A stretch of DNA of 64,000 bases from Mycteria americana (taxonomy: Eukaryota > Chordata > Aves > Ciconiiformes > Ciconiidae), in the NCBI RefSeq assembly GCF_035582795.1, contig NC_134366.1, forward strand, positions 10,446,161-10,510,160. The letters run 5' to 3'. This document shows, piece after piece, positions 1 through 13,800 of this stretch. Position numbers and translations under genes: made by a program. The number at the start of each line of letters is the position of its first letter. The stretch's first letter is position 1. The notes beneath the pieces were generated by a model. The model had not been told where the DNA came from, made no database searches, and saw nothing but the letters and a program-made list of their open reading frames with translations.

Positions 1-1424
1 GCGGGCGTTGCGCGGCTCTGCGCGGGCGTTCACCCGCGAAGGTGCAGCCGCAGCCATCGGCGTGGAAAATCGCAGAGCAGCTAATGCTTTTCTTTTTCTA
101 TCGCCTTAAATTCTCTACAACCTGCGGCCGAAAGGAAATCGTTCACAAACCTAAACCGGAGCCTCCGACGGGATTGTTTCCGCGCAAGGGGGGAGGTATC
201 CATCAAGCCCAAATCAAGTTTACCCCGATCAAGATTTTTTGACATAGGGGATCCAGCCAGATTTATGTTTCACCCCCTGAACGTGGGTGATTGACGGCGG
301 AGCCCCCGGCGCGCTGGGTGTGCCGGGCCGGTAAGCTCAGAACTGTCCCCTTGTCCCTAAATGCCACCTCCAGCCGGCACCAGCCGAAGCTCTCCGTGAC
401 GGACGAGCCTCTTCCTTCTGCCATCATCTCCCGCAGCCGCCAGCCCCTGTTGTACGGGACGGGTTGTTCTAGAAGCCGTTTGGAGGGGCCGTGCTGCTTT
501 CATGGAAAAGGTTAACGCGGGCTTGTAAAAATCGTGGGTTTTTTTTTTTTTTGGAAAAAAAAGGCATACGGGAGTGGGAACACTCGGTATTTCGGAGCTC
601 TTCATCCTCCGGTGGTCTACGGGGGAGCGGCGGTACCCGGGGTGGGGGGGTGCGGAGGGCCGGGGACCCTCAGGCTCGGGCGGGTCCCTCCTCCCCCCTG
701 CGCGGCCCAGCGCGGGAACGGGAGCCGAGCCGCACCGTGATTCATGAGTGGGGATGGATTGCCAGACGTGGCCCCGAGCTGGTGGGGATGAGCCAGTGAT
801 TATATTTAAATTCGCTATAATTGATTTGTGGAAGAGCTGCGGTGACAAGAATGAATTGATCCGCAAATTTATTGGCGAGATAAATCCCGCAGTTATCGAA
901 AAGCCCGCGCTTGGCTGCCTGGGCGGCCCTCGGGGGTGGGGGGGGTCCCGTCCCCGGTTACCGGGGAGGGCGCGGGGTCCCCTCGCCCCCTTCCACCCGC
1001 CGGAGCTCCTCGCTTGTTTGCGACCGAGCCGCCCAGACACCAGCGCTGCTCCCTCAGCCTCACGCCCTGGCTCTGGGCTGGCAGCCCCGCGGGGGGGAGA
1101 GGGGCACCGGTGCTGCCCGGGCTCCCCCCGCCAGCCCCGGGTGCCGAGAGCGTGGCACGGCGGAGAGGACCCCGCCGCTCCGCTGCCGGGGGGGCTGGAA
1201 AGCAGCAAAGCAGAACCCGGTGGGAGAAGCCACCCCGGTTCCTCCCCCGTACCGAGGTGCTCCCCCACGCCCATGGCAGATACCGCACGGCGGCTGCGGC
1301 ACCGGATTAAGCTCGGGTTAGAAACCGGTTCTCCGCTCCCTCTCGGGCGCTTAGGCACCGCCCAGAGCCCCGGGACCCCCCGGCCCGGGAGAGCCCAGCG
1401 TCCCCCCGCACAGAGTGCTCATAC
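1..1424. other. GC-rich DNA downstream of MNX1 with an AT-rich islet
   Basis: No gene is supported here. The stretch is CpG-rich apart from 795-905, a compact AT-rich islet with TTATATTTAAATTCGCTATA and several ATTTAT/GATAAAT motifs, which resembles a conserved noncoding element. There is an A/T homopolymer pair at 539-562. Human NOM1 lies on this side of MNX1, but no NOM1 exon was recognised. Confidence 0.5.
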
Positions 1425-1879
1425 GTCTCAAGTACAAAACGCCGTTTATTTTCCAACCCATCGCGCAGGTGGGAGGGCCTGGGGAATAATTTAACATGCA
1501 TAAGTAGAGGTATTTTTTTTTTTATAAATACAATATACAAAAATAAAGACAGTATTGAGATTTCCAGCAGTTTTAACGTTCATGACATAAACAGTTTTCC
1601 CGATATGTAGTAAGAACAAAACATTTCCAATATTCAGCAAAAGGAGTGCGCTTCAAGGGGGCAGGGATGGGAGGGGGGGGGGCTCAAGTTTTGTCTGATT
1701 TTTCAGTCAATAACAACACTGTATTCACCGTAAATCCTCTTCCCCGCCCGGCATGCGGGGGATCCTCTTCTCCATCCCCCTCCAAGCAGGGAGAAATCGG
1801 AACAAGGGGGGAGCGGGGCCGGTGCCGACCAGGAGCGGGGCTCCCCCCGGGCCGGAGGGAGCGGGGCGTGCGGGGGGGC
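1425..1879 (-). promoter_or_regulatory. MNX1: MNX1 3' UTR with probable poly(A) signal
   Basis: Downstream of the MNX1 stop, the AT-rich stretch 1440-1640 stands out from the GC-rich flanks, as a conserved 3' UTR would. On the minus strand the only AATAAA in this interval is the complement of TTTATT at 1445-1450, so cleavage is placed roughly at 1420-1430. The proximal half (1650-1880) includes a G-rich run on the plus strand. The exact cleavage site is inferred; 3' end reads would settle it. Confidence 0.5.
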
Positions 1880-5016
<3,137 letters not shown>

Positions 5017-5530
5017 GGGAGCGCCGGCGGGCTGGGGCGGGAGGCGGCGGCGGGGGGGAACCGCGGCGCGTCGGGCGGCCCCGGGCCGGCCGCGTCTCCC
5101 GGCGGCGGCGGGCGGCAGTGCGGCCGCGCTCCGCGGCGCGCCCCTTCAAGGGCCGCAGGCGGCTCCCATTGGGCCGGCGCCGCTGCGGCCTCGCCCGCCA
5201 TTGGCCCCGCCGCCCACCTGTCACGGCGGAGCGGCGACGGCCCGCCCCCTTCCACTCCCCCCCGCTCCCACCCCCGGGGACTCCGGCAGAGGCGGGGGCA
5301 GCGGGGTAACGGGGGGAAGGTCCGGCGCAGGGGGGAGAACCGGCTCCTCTCCGCGGGGAGAGCCCTCCCAGCCGCGGGACTTGCCCGGCTTTGCCGGCCG
5401 AGGGGGCTCCCGCCGCGCCTTCAGTGACAGTTTTCCACCGTTCCCGCACACACGGCAAATATTTGCCGTGAACGCGCCGCCGACCGCTTTTTAACGAGTC
5501 GGAAAGAATAAACACCTGCGGGTCAGGGAG
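5017..5530 (-). promoter_or_regulatory. MNX1: MNX1 proximal promoter and 5' UTR region (CpG island, two CCAAT boxes)
   Basis: This is GC-rich sequence directly upstream of the MNX1 ATG. Two ATTGG pentamers on the plus strand (5168-5172 and 5200-5204) read as CCAAT on the gene strand and are spaced 32 bp apart. They sit in GC-box-like context (CCCCGCC at about 5205). No TATA box was seen at a convincing distance, so a CpG-island promoter starting around 5050-5160 is likely. The exact start is unknown. Confidence 0.6.
5451..5470. repeat. Perfect 20-bp palindrome upstream of MNX1
   Basis: CACGGCAAAT followed directly by its exact reverse complement ATTTGCCGTG, about 435 bp upstream of the MNX1 start codon. 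The palindrome stops exactly at 20 bp (A on both sides). It contains GCAAATATTTGC, which resembles back-to-back POU-type half sites. The binding assignment is inference. Confidence 0.95.
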
Positions 5531-6126
5531 CCAGGCCTGCCACCGAACCCCGGCTCTGTCAGCAGTGTTGTTAGACCTGCTTATCTAACCCAAACAGGCC
5601 CGAACAGAAAAGGGAAAGAGCGGGGCGAGGGGTCGGCTCCTTCGCCGGGGTCCCGTTTCCGGGGGGGGGGGGCGGCGGGGACCCTGCAAAGGCGGTGTGA
5701 GCGGTAGGTCAGGCTGCGGCACGAAGCGCTGCCAAGGCAAAGGCGCTCTCCCTCCGAGAAGCCTTTGCCAGCCCCCGGGAGAAGGCGCTCGGCTGCGGGA
5801 AATGCCCGCGTCGCGGCCCCGCCGCCGTGAGCCCCCCAGGAGGGGCCGCTCGGCAGCCGGCGGGCGGCGGGGCTGTGCCCCGGGGCTGCCGGTGCCACCG
5901 CGACAAGGGTGCGCTGCCCTCCACGGCCGTGCCTCGGGGGGAGGGGAGGGAACCAAAAGCAATGAAACGGGGGGAGGAAAAGGGGGAAAGAAAGGGAGAG
6001 GGGGGAAAACCAGAGAAGAAAAGCGGAGTCGGACACAGCCAAAATATCCGACGGCTTTGCTCCTGGTCCCCTTCTCGACACTGCTCCGTGGGCAGAGGGC
6101 CCAGAGCTCCTCTGCGGGGTGTGCGC

Positions 6127-6420
6127 CTACACACACACGATACACACACGCACAGACACGCACCCTTTGCTCTGTGTCCTGAGAGTCCCCTTCCCTCCTG
6201 CACTAACTATTTTTTTCCTTGACCTCCCTGACTGGAGTCTCCGGACACACTCGCTCACACACAGCAGACACACAGACACAAGCAGGGCAGACACACAAAC
6301 ACAAGCAGGCAGACATACAGACAAAAGCAAGGCAGACACAGACACAACCAGGCAGACACAGACACAAGCAAGCAGACACACAGACACAGGCAGACACACC
6401 GTACAGCCGAGGCACGACCG
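6127..6420. repeat. CA-rich stretch and degenerate AGACACA minisatellite
   Basis: 6127-6165 is CA-rich. From about 6240 to 6420 a degenerate unit of roughly 20-24 bp of the type CAGGCAGACACACAGACACAAG recurs about seven to eight times with small changes. It is read as a minisatellite grown from CA/GACA slippage. Confidence 0.85.
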
Positions 6421-7802
6421 CACACATGCACACGCGTGGCACCGCGGAGCCACACGCACGCAGGCAGCACTGGCACACAGGTGTGCCCCGCACCAGCACG
6501 CAGGTCCGAGCAGAGCAGACGCACCCAGACCCAAACAGCAGCCGTTCCCGCTCAGGGAACCCCGGCACGCACCCGGGCACGGCCCGCACACGCCGCGGCG
6601 GAGCCCGGGGACGCGCCCCGCAGACGCGCAAGGCACCCGTGCACCCCGCTCCCGGGCTCCGCGGGGAGGAGAGCGGGAAACCGAGTGGCGGGATGGTTCT
6701 TATGAACCGCTTCGGTTTTGCCGCCGGCGGGCTCCGAGGGGCCGGGGAGGCCCCAGGGAAAGGGCCCGGGGAGAGCGGTGGCCGCCCCGGGGACGGCTGC
6801 CTTCCGCCGGGGCTCCCCAGCTGGCCCCACGTTTCCCCTTGAACGCCCACGCGCGGGGCAGTAGTCCCACGGCAGCGAGTGCCCTGACCTGGGCTTGTCC
6901 CCATGACCGACTCCGAAGGCGGGGGGGGATACTGAACCCGCCCCCTCCTTCCCCGCATCCCGGCCCCGGCGAGGTTGAGGGTCACCTCCCTTCGGTGCCC
7001 CGTGGGCAAGGGGGACGTCCGGCCTGCAGGAAACAGGGACGCGGCTGCCACCTCCGGGGGGACGCGGCTGTCGCCTCCCGGGCGCCCGCGGGCAGAGCCG
7101 GTGCCAGCTCCCCATGCCCGGGCCGGCGGTGCCGGGGCTGCGCGGGCGCGTCCCGGGCCCGGCTTGCTCCGCACATACGGAGACCGCTTTGCGGTGCCGC
7201 TTCGGGCCCCTTCCCGGTGCCGTTTGGGGGAGGAGGGAGCGGAGCTGCGGGGGATTCACCCAGTGCGAAAGCAGCGCCGTGGGCGCCCGGCTGCGCTCGG
7301 GACGCGGCCGGGGACGCGCCTCCGCCCCCGGGAGGGATGCCCGGCAGGCAGCGGCCACGGACGAGGGCGGCCGGGGCCGTGAGCGTTTCTCCGGGCGGCG
7401 GCGGGGCGGAAGGCGCGGCCGTCTGGCGGGGGGTGAGGGCCGGGGCCGCACCGCCGCCCCCCCCGCCCCGCTCCCTCACCGCCTCCCGGGGCGGGCTCAG
7501 GCGGGTGGCCCCGTCCGGGCACCCCGCGCCTCCCGGCCCGGTGCCGCGGGCAGGCGTCGTTTGGCCGACGGAAGGTGGAGAAGCCCCGCGGCGACCCGGT
7601 CAGCAGCGAGCCGGCCCCGAGCAGCGCTGCCGCGGCCGGGCTCCTCCGTCCGCCCCCCGCAGCCCTTCGGGAGTCCCCGGCGGGGCCTGCCCGGCCCCCG
7701 CCCGCCGGGGCCGCTCGCCTTGACCCTCCCGATCGCTCCCAGGCTGCCCGCCCGCCCGGGGGGCAATATGTAGTGCTTAGGGAAGGATTTCGATTTTCAG
7801 AC

Positions 7803-8087
7803 CTTTTTTTTTAATCGAGTGCCAATTCTTCTTTTTTTTTTTCTTTTTTTTCCCTTTTTTGTTTTATTTTTTCTCTTTTCTCTTTTCTTTTTTTCCTCTT
7901 TTCTTTTTTTTCTCTTTTCTGTTTTCTTTTTCTGTTTTCTTTTTCTGTTTTCTTTTTCTGTTTTCTTTTTTCTCTTTTTCTTTTTTCTCTTTCTTTTTCT
8001 TTTTTTTTTCTTTTTATTGTTCCTTTTCACCCTCCTTTTTTTTTCCTTTTTTTCCCCCTTTTTTTCTTTTTTTTCCCCGCTCCGTTC
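7803..8087. repeat. Polypyrimidine tract with a 13-bp tandem core
   Basis: About 285 bp that is almost entirely T and C on the plus strand (polypurine on the MNX1 sense strand). At 7921-7972 a 13-bp unit GTTTTCTTTTTCT repeats about four times. Such tracts can form intramolecular triplex DNA and stall polymerases. That is family knowledge, not shown here. Confidence 0.9.
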
Positions 8088-8504
8088 CGTGTGTTTGCCC
8101 CCCCCAGGTGCCGCAGGGCATCCGGGCCGGCTGAACTCCCCGCGGCTCCCGCACCTGTGTTGATCCAGTCTATTGCCCGGGAGCCAACAATGCGCGGTTA
8201 TCTCGGCGGAGATAGCGCAAGGACCGCGCTCCCCCGACACCTCCGGGTGGTCCTCTTTCAGCAGAGCCCCCGCTCCCCGGCCGTGGGCAAACAGATGCCT
8301 ATCTCGCCTTTTGAAAAGCCGGGGCGATGCTTGCAAGGGGCCGGCGTGGGGCCGTGGGGCAAAGCCCGGGCGGTGCGGGCTGCCCGGTGGGAACGGCGGA
8401 GCGCCCGGAGCCCTGCCAAGGCGGGGGGTCTCAGTCCCCTGAATTACCCCCCCCCCCCCGTCTCCCCACGCCGGCCGGTCTCTCCAAAGCCGTTACAAAC
8501 CTCA

Positions 8505-8890
8505 GGCGCGGGGCCAGCGTTATTGCCAAAAACACATATTACACTGCGACATTCTGTAAATGAGATAATGATACATAAACCTCCCTGATAAATGTGACAT
8601 CCTCGGGATGTCTCCTCTAAATTAGCCGCTTGCATTGACTGCTAATAATGGTGAGTTTATGAAAGCAATTTCAGTGCAAAAAGCACGGGGTCTTCTCGGT
8701 CAAATCAGCCTGCCTCTCTTAATGGATGAGGGGGTCAGGCGGAGAATTATTGACACTCTGCTGCCCTTAACCTGTTTCCCAATAAAGCTGATTAGTTTTT
8801 GTCAATTCATCAGCTAACCACTCTCGCCGGGACTGCATCAAAGCCTTATTTGCTCAGGGGAAATCAACAAGTCACAGATCAGATCCATTA
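8505..8890. promoter_or_regulatory. Candidate conserved enhancer block A upstream of MNX1
   Basis: A sharp drop in GC content between two GC-rich flanks, with many TAAT/ATTA cores, AATAAAGCTGATTAG and an imperfect-context 7-bp inverted repeat GACATCC-TCG-GGATGTC at 8596-8612. It lies about 3.5-3.9 kb upstream of the MNX1 ATG. There is no open frame worth calling. The enhancer reading rests on composition and position; alignment to other amniotes would confirm it. Confidence 0.4.
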
Positions 8891-9419
8891 CGGAGCGGCT
8901 CCGGCTGCAGGCGGGTCCCGGGCCGGGGCTTCCCGGGCGGCCGCTCCCGGGCCTGGGGGGCTGGCCCCGGATTGGGGGGGTCCGCCCGCTCTTCTGGGGA
9001 GAGAACGAGCCCCTCCGGGTACTCGGGCTGGCATAACCAGCCGCAGGGACTGGGAAAATGCCTCTGCCTGGTCAAACTCTTTTTTTTTTCCTTCTCCCGG
9101 GAAAGGGAGACGGGGATCCCGGGAGAGCTGCGGGTCGCCAGGGCGGCTGGGTCCCCAGCAGCGCCCTGCCCTGTCTGGGTGCTCGGGGGTGACGGCCACC
9201 GCACGTCCCGCCGGGGCACGGGCGTTCAACGCACCCCAAGGGGTCAGCCCTGGAGAGAAGGGCCGGTCTGCAAACGCCCTTTCTTCACCCCAAACCCCCG
9301 CATTCGGGGAAAAAGCTGTCTCCCCCATTAGGAGGCCAGGATATTTTTTTGACTCTTTTTTTTTTTTTTTTTCTTTCCTCCAAGCCATCTTCCGAAGGTT
9401 TGCCTGTCGTTAGACTTTC

Positions 9420-9990
9420 TCTCTCTTCAGATCACGTCAAGCAAAAATTTGAAATTCATTTCTACTACTGCTGCGATCCCGCATCAGGTGCGGTTCGTCG
9501 GGAATAACGAAAGCTGGACGGTTTTTGCTCATCCACAAGAAAACAACAAAAAGCCCACCAAATGTGCGCTGCCCCTTTAAGCCCCGACCGACAGCCACCC
9601 CCCTTCAATTTAATTTCATTAAAACAGAGCATGAATATTTCTATTAAACCTAAAATGAAATATGAAGCCATTTAGACTCTGCCTGCACCAATCACCCAGA
9701 TTTATGACTTTTATTCATCACATCAAGAGCTGGGAAAAATGAATTTTCTTCACCCAGGAAGGAAATAAAAACCCTGCCTTGGTCATTTCCAGAAAGCTGT
9801 TAATTTGCCCGTGTGGTAATTACTTTCACAATTAACTAAAATACAAATCAACCTGACAAATTGGGTTAGTTTATATATTAATTAGCCAGTTTAAATTTAT
9901 TCATTATGAAAAGACAATTTAAGAGGACCTCGGGTGTCTGTTTTATCGCAATAAATTACTGTTAGGAAATGGGGGCTAATAAAATGTCAC
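9420..9990. promoter_or_regulatory. Candidate conserved enhancer block B (TAAT-rich) upstream of MNX1
   Basis: An AT-rich block 4.4-5.0 kb upstream of the MNX1 ATG with at least nine TAAT/ATTA cores (for example TTTAATTTCATTAAA, GGTAATTAC, ATATTAATTAGCC). It also has TTTATGAC and TTTATTCATCA motifs typical of Hox/PBX/Cdx sites. Mammalian Hb9 has an upstream motor-neuron enhancer bound by Isl1-Lhx3 and bHLH factors, and this block is a plausible counterpart. That assignment is inference. Confidence 0.4.
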
Positions 9991-10080
9991 AATATTGGAG
10001 GGCACCGCGCAGATTGCGGGGCTTGCGCGGGCGCGGGCCGGAGCGCGGCTCTGCGCGGGGCTGAGGGGGAAATGGCGTCC

Positions 10081-10119
10081 GGAGGAGGAGGAGGAGGAGG
10101 AGGTGGAGGAGGAGGAGGA
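10081..10119. repeat. (GGA)n microsatellite
   Basis: An interrupted run of GGA triplets with one GGT, about 13 units. It separates the TAAT-rich block from the next AT-rich element. Confidence 0.95.
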
Positions 10120-10139
10120 AGGCCAGGGCCGGGGCGGCG

Positions 10140-10440
10140 GCCGTGCCCCCCTCCAACTGCGCTGATTTAACGCTCCGTCGATAGGATCATTCGATGCCTT
10201 TTAGCTTGTGATCTTTATAAATGTCCCGCTATTAAATTAGAAAATGATTCTCTCCTCGTTTAATTGTATTCTTTCGTTTCTTATTTCCAATTAATTAGTC
10301 CTATCGACGTTGCAATATTTTAAATGACTGGAGTCCGTTTACAGTTTAAAATATATGGGTCAGCGCATGCAATTTTAGACTAGGCAGAACTATATAATGT
10401 GGGTTTTAACTACTCTTCTCTCATACGTCTTAAACATCTG
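10140..10440. promoter_or_regulatory. Candidate enhancer block C bracketed by an 11-bp inverted repeat
   Basis: AT-rich DNA between GC-rich flanks. CGTCGATAGGA at 10176-10186 recurs as its exact reverse complement TCCTATCGACG at 10299-10309, with 112 bp between. Inside lie several TTAATT/TAATTA homeodomain cores. The paired CpG-containing arms in AT-rich sequence suggest functional sites. This is unproven. Confidence 0.4.
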
Positions 10441-10830
10441 GCTAAATGCATCATTTGGAAACACCGCGGGGGTTTGACGCGCTCGGGACCGGCTGCGCCG
10501 CTGCCCCTCCGCGCCCCGCGCAAACCCGGTCGCGGCGGCTGCGCGCAGCGCAGGTCTCTGAAAATGGCTTGCGCGGCTCCTTCGGCCGGCGCTGCAGAGA
10601 AACGGGCGGCTGAGGACAAACCGTGCCGTTTGGGGAAAAGCCGCGGGTTTTGCCCAGCGCGGCCCCGGGGGCTGCGAAACGCCTTTGGGGGTCCCCCCGC
10701 AGCCCGTCCCCTGCGCACCCCCCCTCCCCCCCCCGCAGGGCGGCATGGCGGGGGAAGGGCGAGGGGCTGCGCAGGGACCCCCGCCGCTGCCTGTCCCGGG
10801 CAGGAGCCTCTGCTGGGGACTAGAGAGGGA

Positions 10831-10880
10831 ATAACGGGGTATTAAATATATACTAAATACATATAACGGGGTATTAAATA
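10831..10880. repeat. 18-bp perfect direct repeat
   Basis: ATAACGGGGTATTAAATA occurs at 10831-10848 and again at 10863-10880, a 32-bp period, at the edge between the GC-rich domain and the more AT-rich intergenic DNA. Confidence 0.95.
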
Positions 10881-13800
10881 ACCAGCCCCCTCGTGGCAGG
10901 GGGTGGCCTGCGGGCCCCCCCCCAAAGCACTGCCCCAGGGATGTGCTGGGGATGGAGGGGGACATGCGTGTCCCTCCTGTATCAGAAGCAGACGGGGGGC
11001 CTGTTGCTCTTTCACCTTCTCTGCTCCCCTCTCCCCCGTGGGGAAGACCCCCCAGAGCTGCCCTAAAGGACAGGGTGGGCAGTGTGGGTCATCCTGCCCC
11101 CGTGTAGCCCCCCTCCCAGAGCAGCCAAAGACTCCACGGAGTCCCACCTTCTCTGTGAGCTGGGCTGGCTCTGTCCCCAGGCTGTGAGGCATGGGGGGGA
11201 CCCCACAAGCCCATGGGGGGACACCTGAACTTGCACAAGGCTGAGGGAGCAGCCCCCCAGGAGCAGGCTGACTCCAGGGAGGGGGCTAGCAGAAGCATCG
11301 AGGGGGACAGGCGAGTGTGGCTGGGCTGTGACAGTGTGGGGAACGTGCTCTGCTCCCTGCTCCCCCTTCCCCCAGGGCTCCCCCTTGGTGCAGACGGACA
11401 CAAACACCCCAGGTCTTCTGGTTCTTCATCCCTCAGCTGGTGCCTCCTCCCTGGTCCAGCCCACCTCATCCTGCCCCCCAACACGTGAGGACTTGGAGGC
11501 TACTGCAGGGGCTGTGTGCCTCAGATACCATGTCCGTACGCAGGCACCTGGAACATCCTTCACCCCGATGGGCTTTCAGGGTGGCCCTTCACTGACTTGT
11601 GCTTAAACACCTGGGACAGAGAAGTCGCCTCCCACCCACATCTGGGGTGATGCTGAACCTCTCCCTGCTAGCTGCGGGCTTGGGCAGAGAAAAGCTGGGC
11701 TCAGAGTCACCCCTGTAGCAGGCAGAGTTGTGCTTTGCTATCCCCAGCTCACACTGCTGTCCCCCACTCCTGGGAGTGCCCCTGGAGGACCTCAGGTCAG
11801 TAGATCTTGGAGGCTGCCTCGAGCTTTTGAGATTCAGGTGGTCCCAGGCTCAGTCTCCAGCCCTGCCTCCAAGGGACCCCGTCTCCAATCAGGCAAGGCT
11901 TCTTGCAATTGATTTTAGAGGAAATATTTGGAGAAATAACAGATCCGTGTGGATGGAGAGTGGGATACCTGCCACCTCTCCAGGAGACACATGAAGACTC
12001 CCTTCACCTTCATGCTGTTCAGCTCTGGGACTGTTTGGGCCTCCACTGTGCATGTCAGAAGAACAACATAAATGTCAGGAAGGATAAAAGATGAATCATA
12101 AGGACAGATTAATAATGTGACAAATACTGTTGTTTCTTGGCCTGGGCTCCAAAGGTCCCTCCCATCCATGGTGGGCTCAGAAAAAGCACTTAATGTGGTA
12201 AAACCTAAACATGAACCGCTCCCACTATTAATTGTATCAAATGTCGTTGTAGTAACATTAATCACAGCAAGTTCGTCGTGCGATTTAGGAGATTGTAATA
12301 TGTGATTCCATAAGACTCTCATTGTGATTTAGCATTGATTAATGTCCATTCATAAAATGATATAAAACTTACTTCTCTTCCATTGTAGAGCCCCAAACCG
12401 CATTCCAGCCAATATTTCAAAACCTTGTTAATGTAACTGCTAATTTCAGAGGGTGATGGTGATGGTTATGGTGTACATGGGCTTGTGCGGCAGGGTCTGC
12501 AGCGGGGGCAGGAAGAGGTTAGAGAAATTATTTCCAAAGCAGAAAATTGCTGTCCGGTTTAAACTATTTCAGGAGTTACACGGTTATTCTACTGTGACTT
12601 CAGATTCACGTCAGAGCTCCTGAGGATTTAATCAGGACTTTGAAGTGCCTGCCTCTAAATGCTCAAAGAATCAAATTATTCTGGTGATAAAACCCACAGG
12701 ATTTGTACCTCTGGCTTCTTCATTCCCTTGTAGCATTTAGCCACCTTCCACTCCCAGTGAACTGGCTGCTCTGAAGATATTCATAGGTACAGTTTGCTTT
12801 CCCTGTATTTTCTGCAGGCAGAAGGCTCTGCTTGGCACAGGGCCTAGTACAAAATAGCTCATGCTTTTTATTTCCTTTTTTTCTTCTTTTTTTAAGACAC
12901 ATACCAGGGATTGCGATGTGCATGCATAATGTTATGTGATCCAGGAATCATGCTCTCGCAAAAAAAGATCAAATTAGTGAAGCAGGGAGGAGACTGTGTG
13001 ACTAGCGAAATGTTTAGAGAATTAAAAAAAAAAAGGCTGAAAGTTGACATCTGGATAAAAAACCAATATATAATAGGAAGTTCAACATTTGGTGCTTTCG
13101 TATATATAATTTAGCTATAGATAATAGATAATAGAGAGTTCACCAGATCACTTGATGGGAAATATATTGATAATACAATTTTTCTTTGCAAAATGTATGC
13201 AATGATTGCAGTTTTGGTTTAATAATAAATTTAGCTTTGAAGAATCATTTGATTCAAACCTCTGCTTTTTCTAATGGCATTCAGAATTATTAATATCTGT
13301 CTAGCCAGCTAAAGAGGTTTTTAAAAGAGTATGCTGGCTGTTCTGCAATTAGAGTGGCCATCTGCCCTTTATTAAAACTCCATTAACCTTTACATTAAAA
13401 TACATTTAAAATGCAGACACACTGAAAATATCAAACACAAATAAAATAGATAAATCTAAGTGGTTTCTTTGCTTTACTGGCTTATTTGTGCAGAACGTGG
13501 CAACTTGTTGTGGCACTTATAATTTTCTGGGGACAGATAACACTTTGTAGCATCAATTTTCCCATGTTAAGGATAGGAAATAATTACAAGAAGGTAATGG
13601 AATTAATCACATCTCTGATGAAAATTTCCAGAACATGGTCTTGTTTATAGAAGGCTAGAAAATCATTTAAAGTTCATATTATTAACTTCAGAATAAAATG
13701 CTTAACTTTAAGAGCAGAACTAATTTGCTTTGCTCATGCAGCCCTGCTGATTACAGTAGAGATATTTACATGGTAGAATGATTCATGCAAATAAAATGAT

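Larger units (their letters stand above)
5531..8500. other. GC-rich CpG-island shore upstream of MNX1, no gene
   Basis: A continuation of the CpG-rich domain. Long open frames occur in several frames on both strands, as expected where stop codons are rare because of GC content. None shows a recognisable domain. The region holds a CA-rich stretch, a minisatellite, the polypyrimidine tract and a 13-C run at about 8447-8459, each of the larger ones listed separately. A long noncoding RNA start, such as an antisense partner of MNX1, is possible but not shown by the sequence. Confidence 0.5.

Noticed and set aside
6240-6420. Regularly spaced short repeats that might suggest a CRISPR array
   Set aside because: Units are degenerate and contiguous with no unique spacers, and the DNA is vertebrate; it is a minisatellite.
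6119-7723. 534-codon open frame upstream of MNX1
   Set aside because: Runs through a CA-rich stretch, a minisatellite and CpG-island DNA; the predicted peptide is low-complexity with no domain, and open frames exist in most other frames there. A GC effect.
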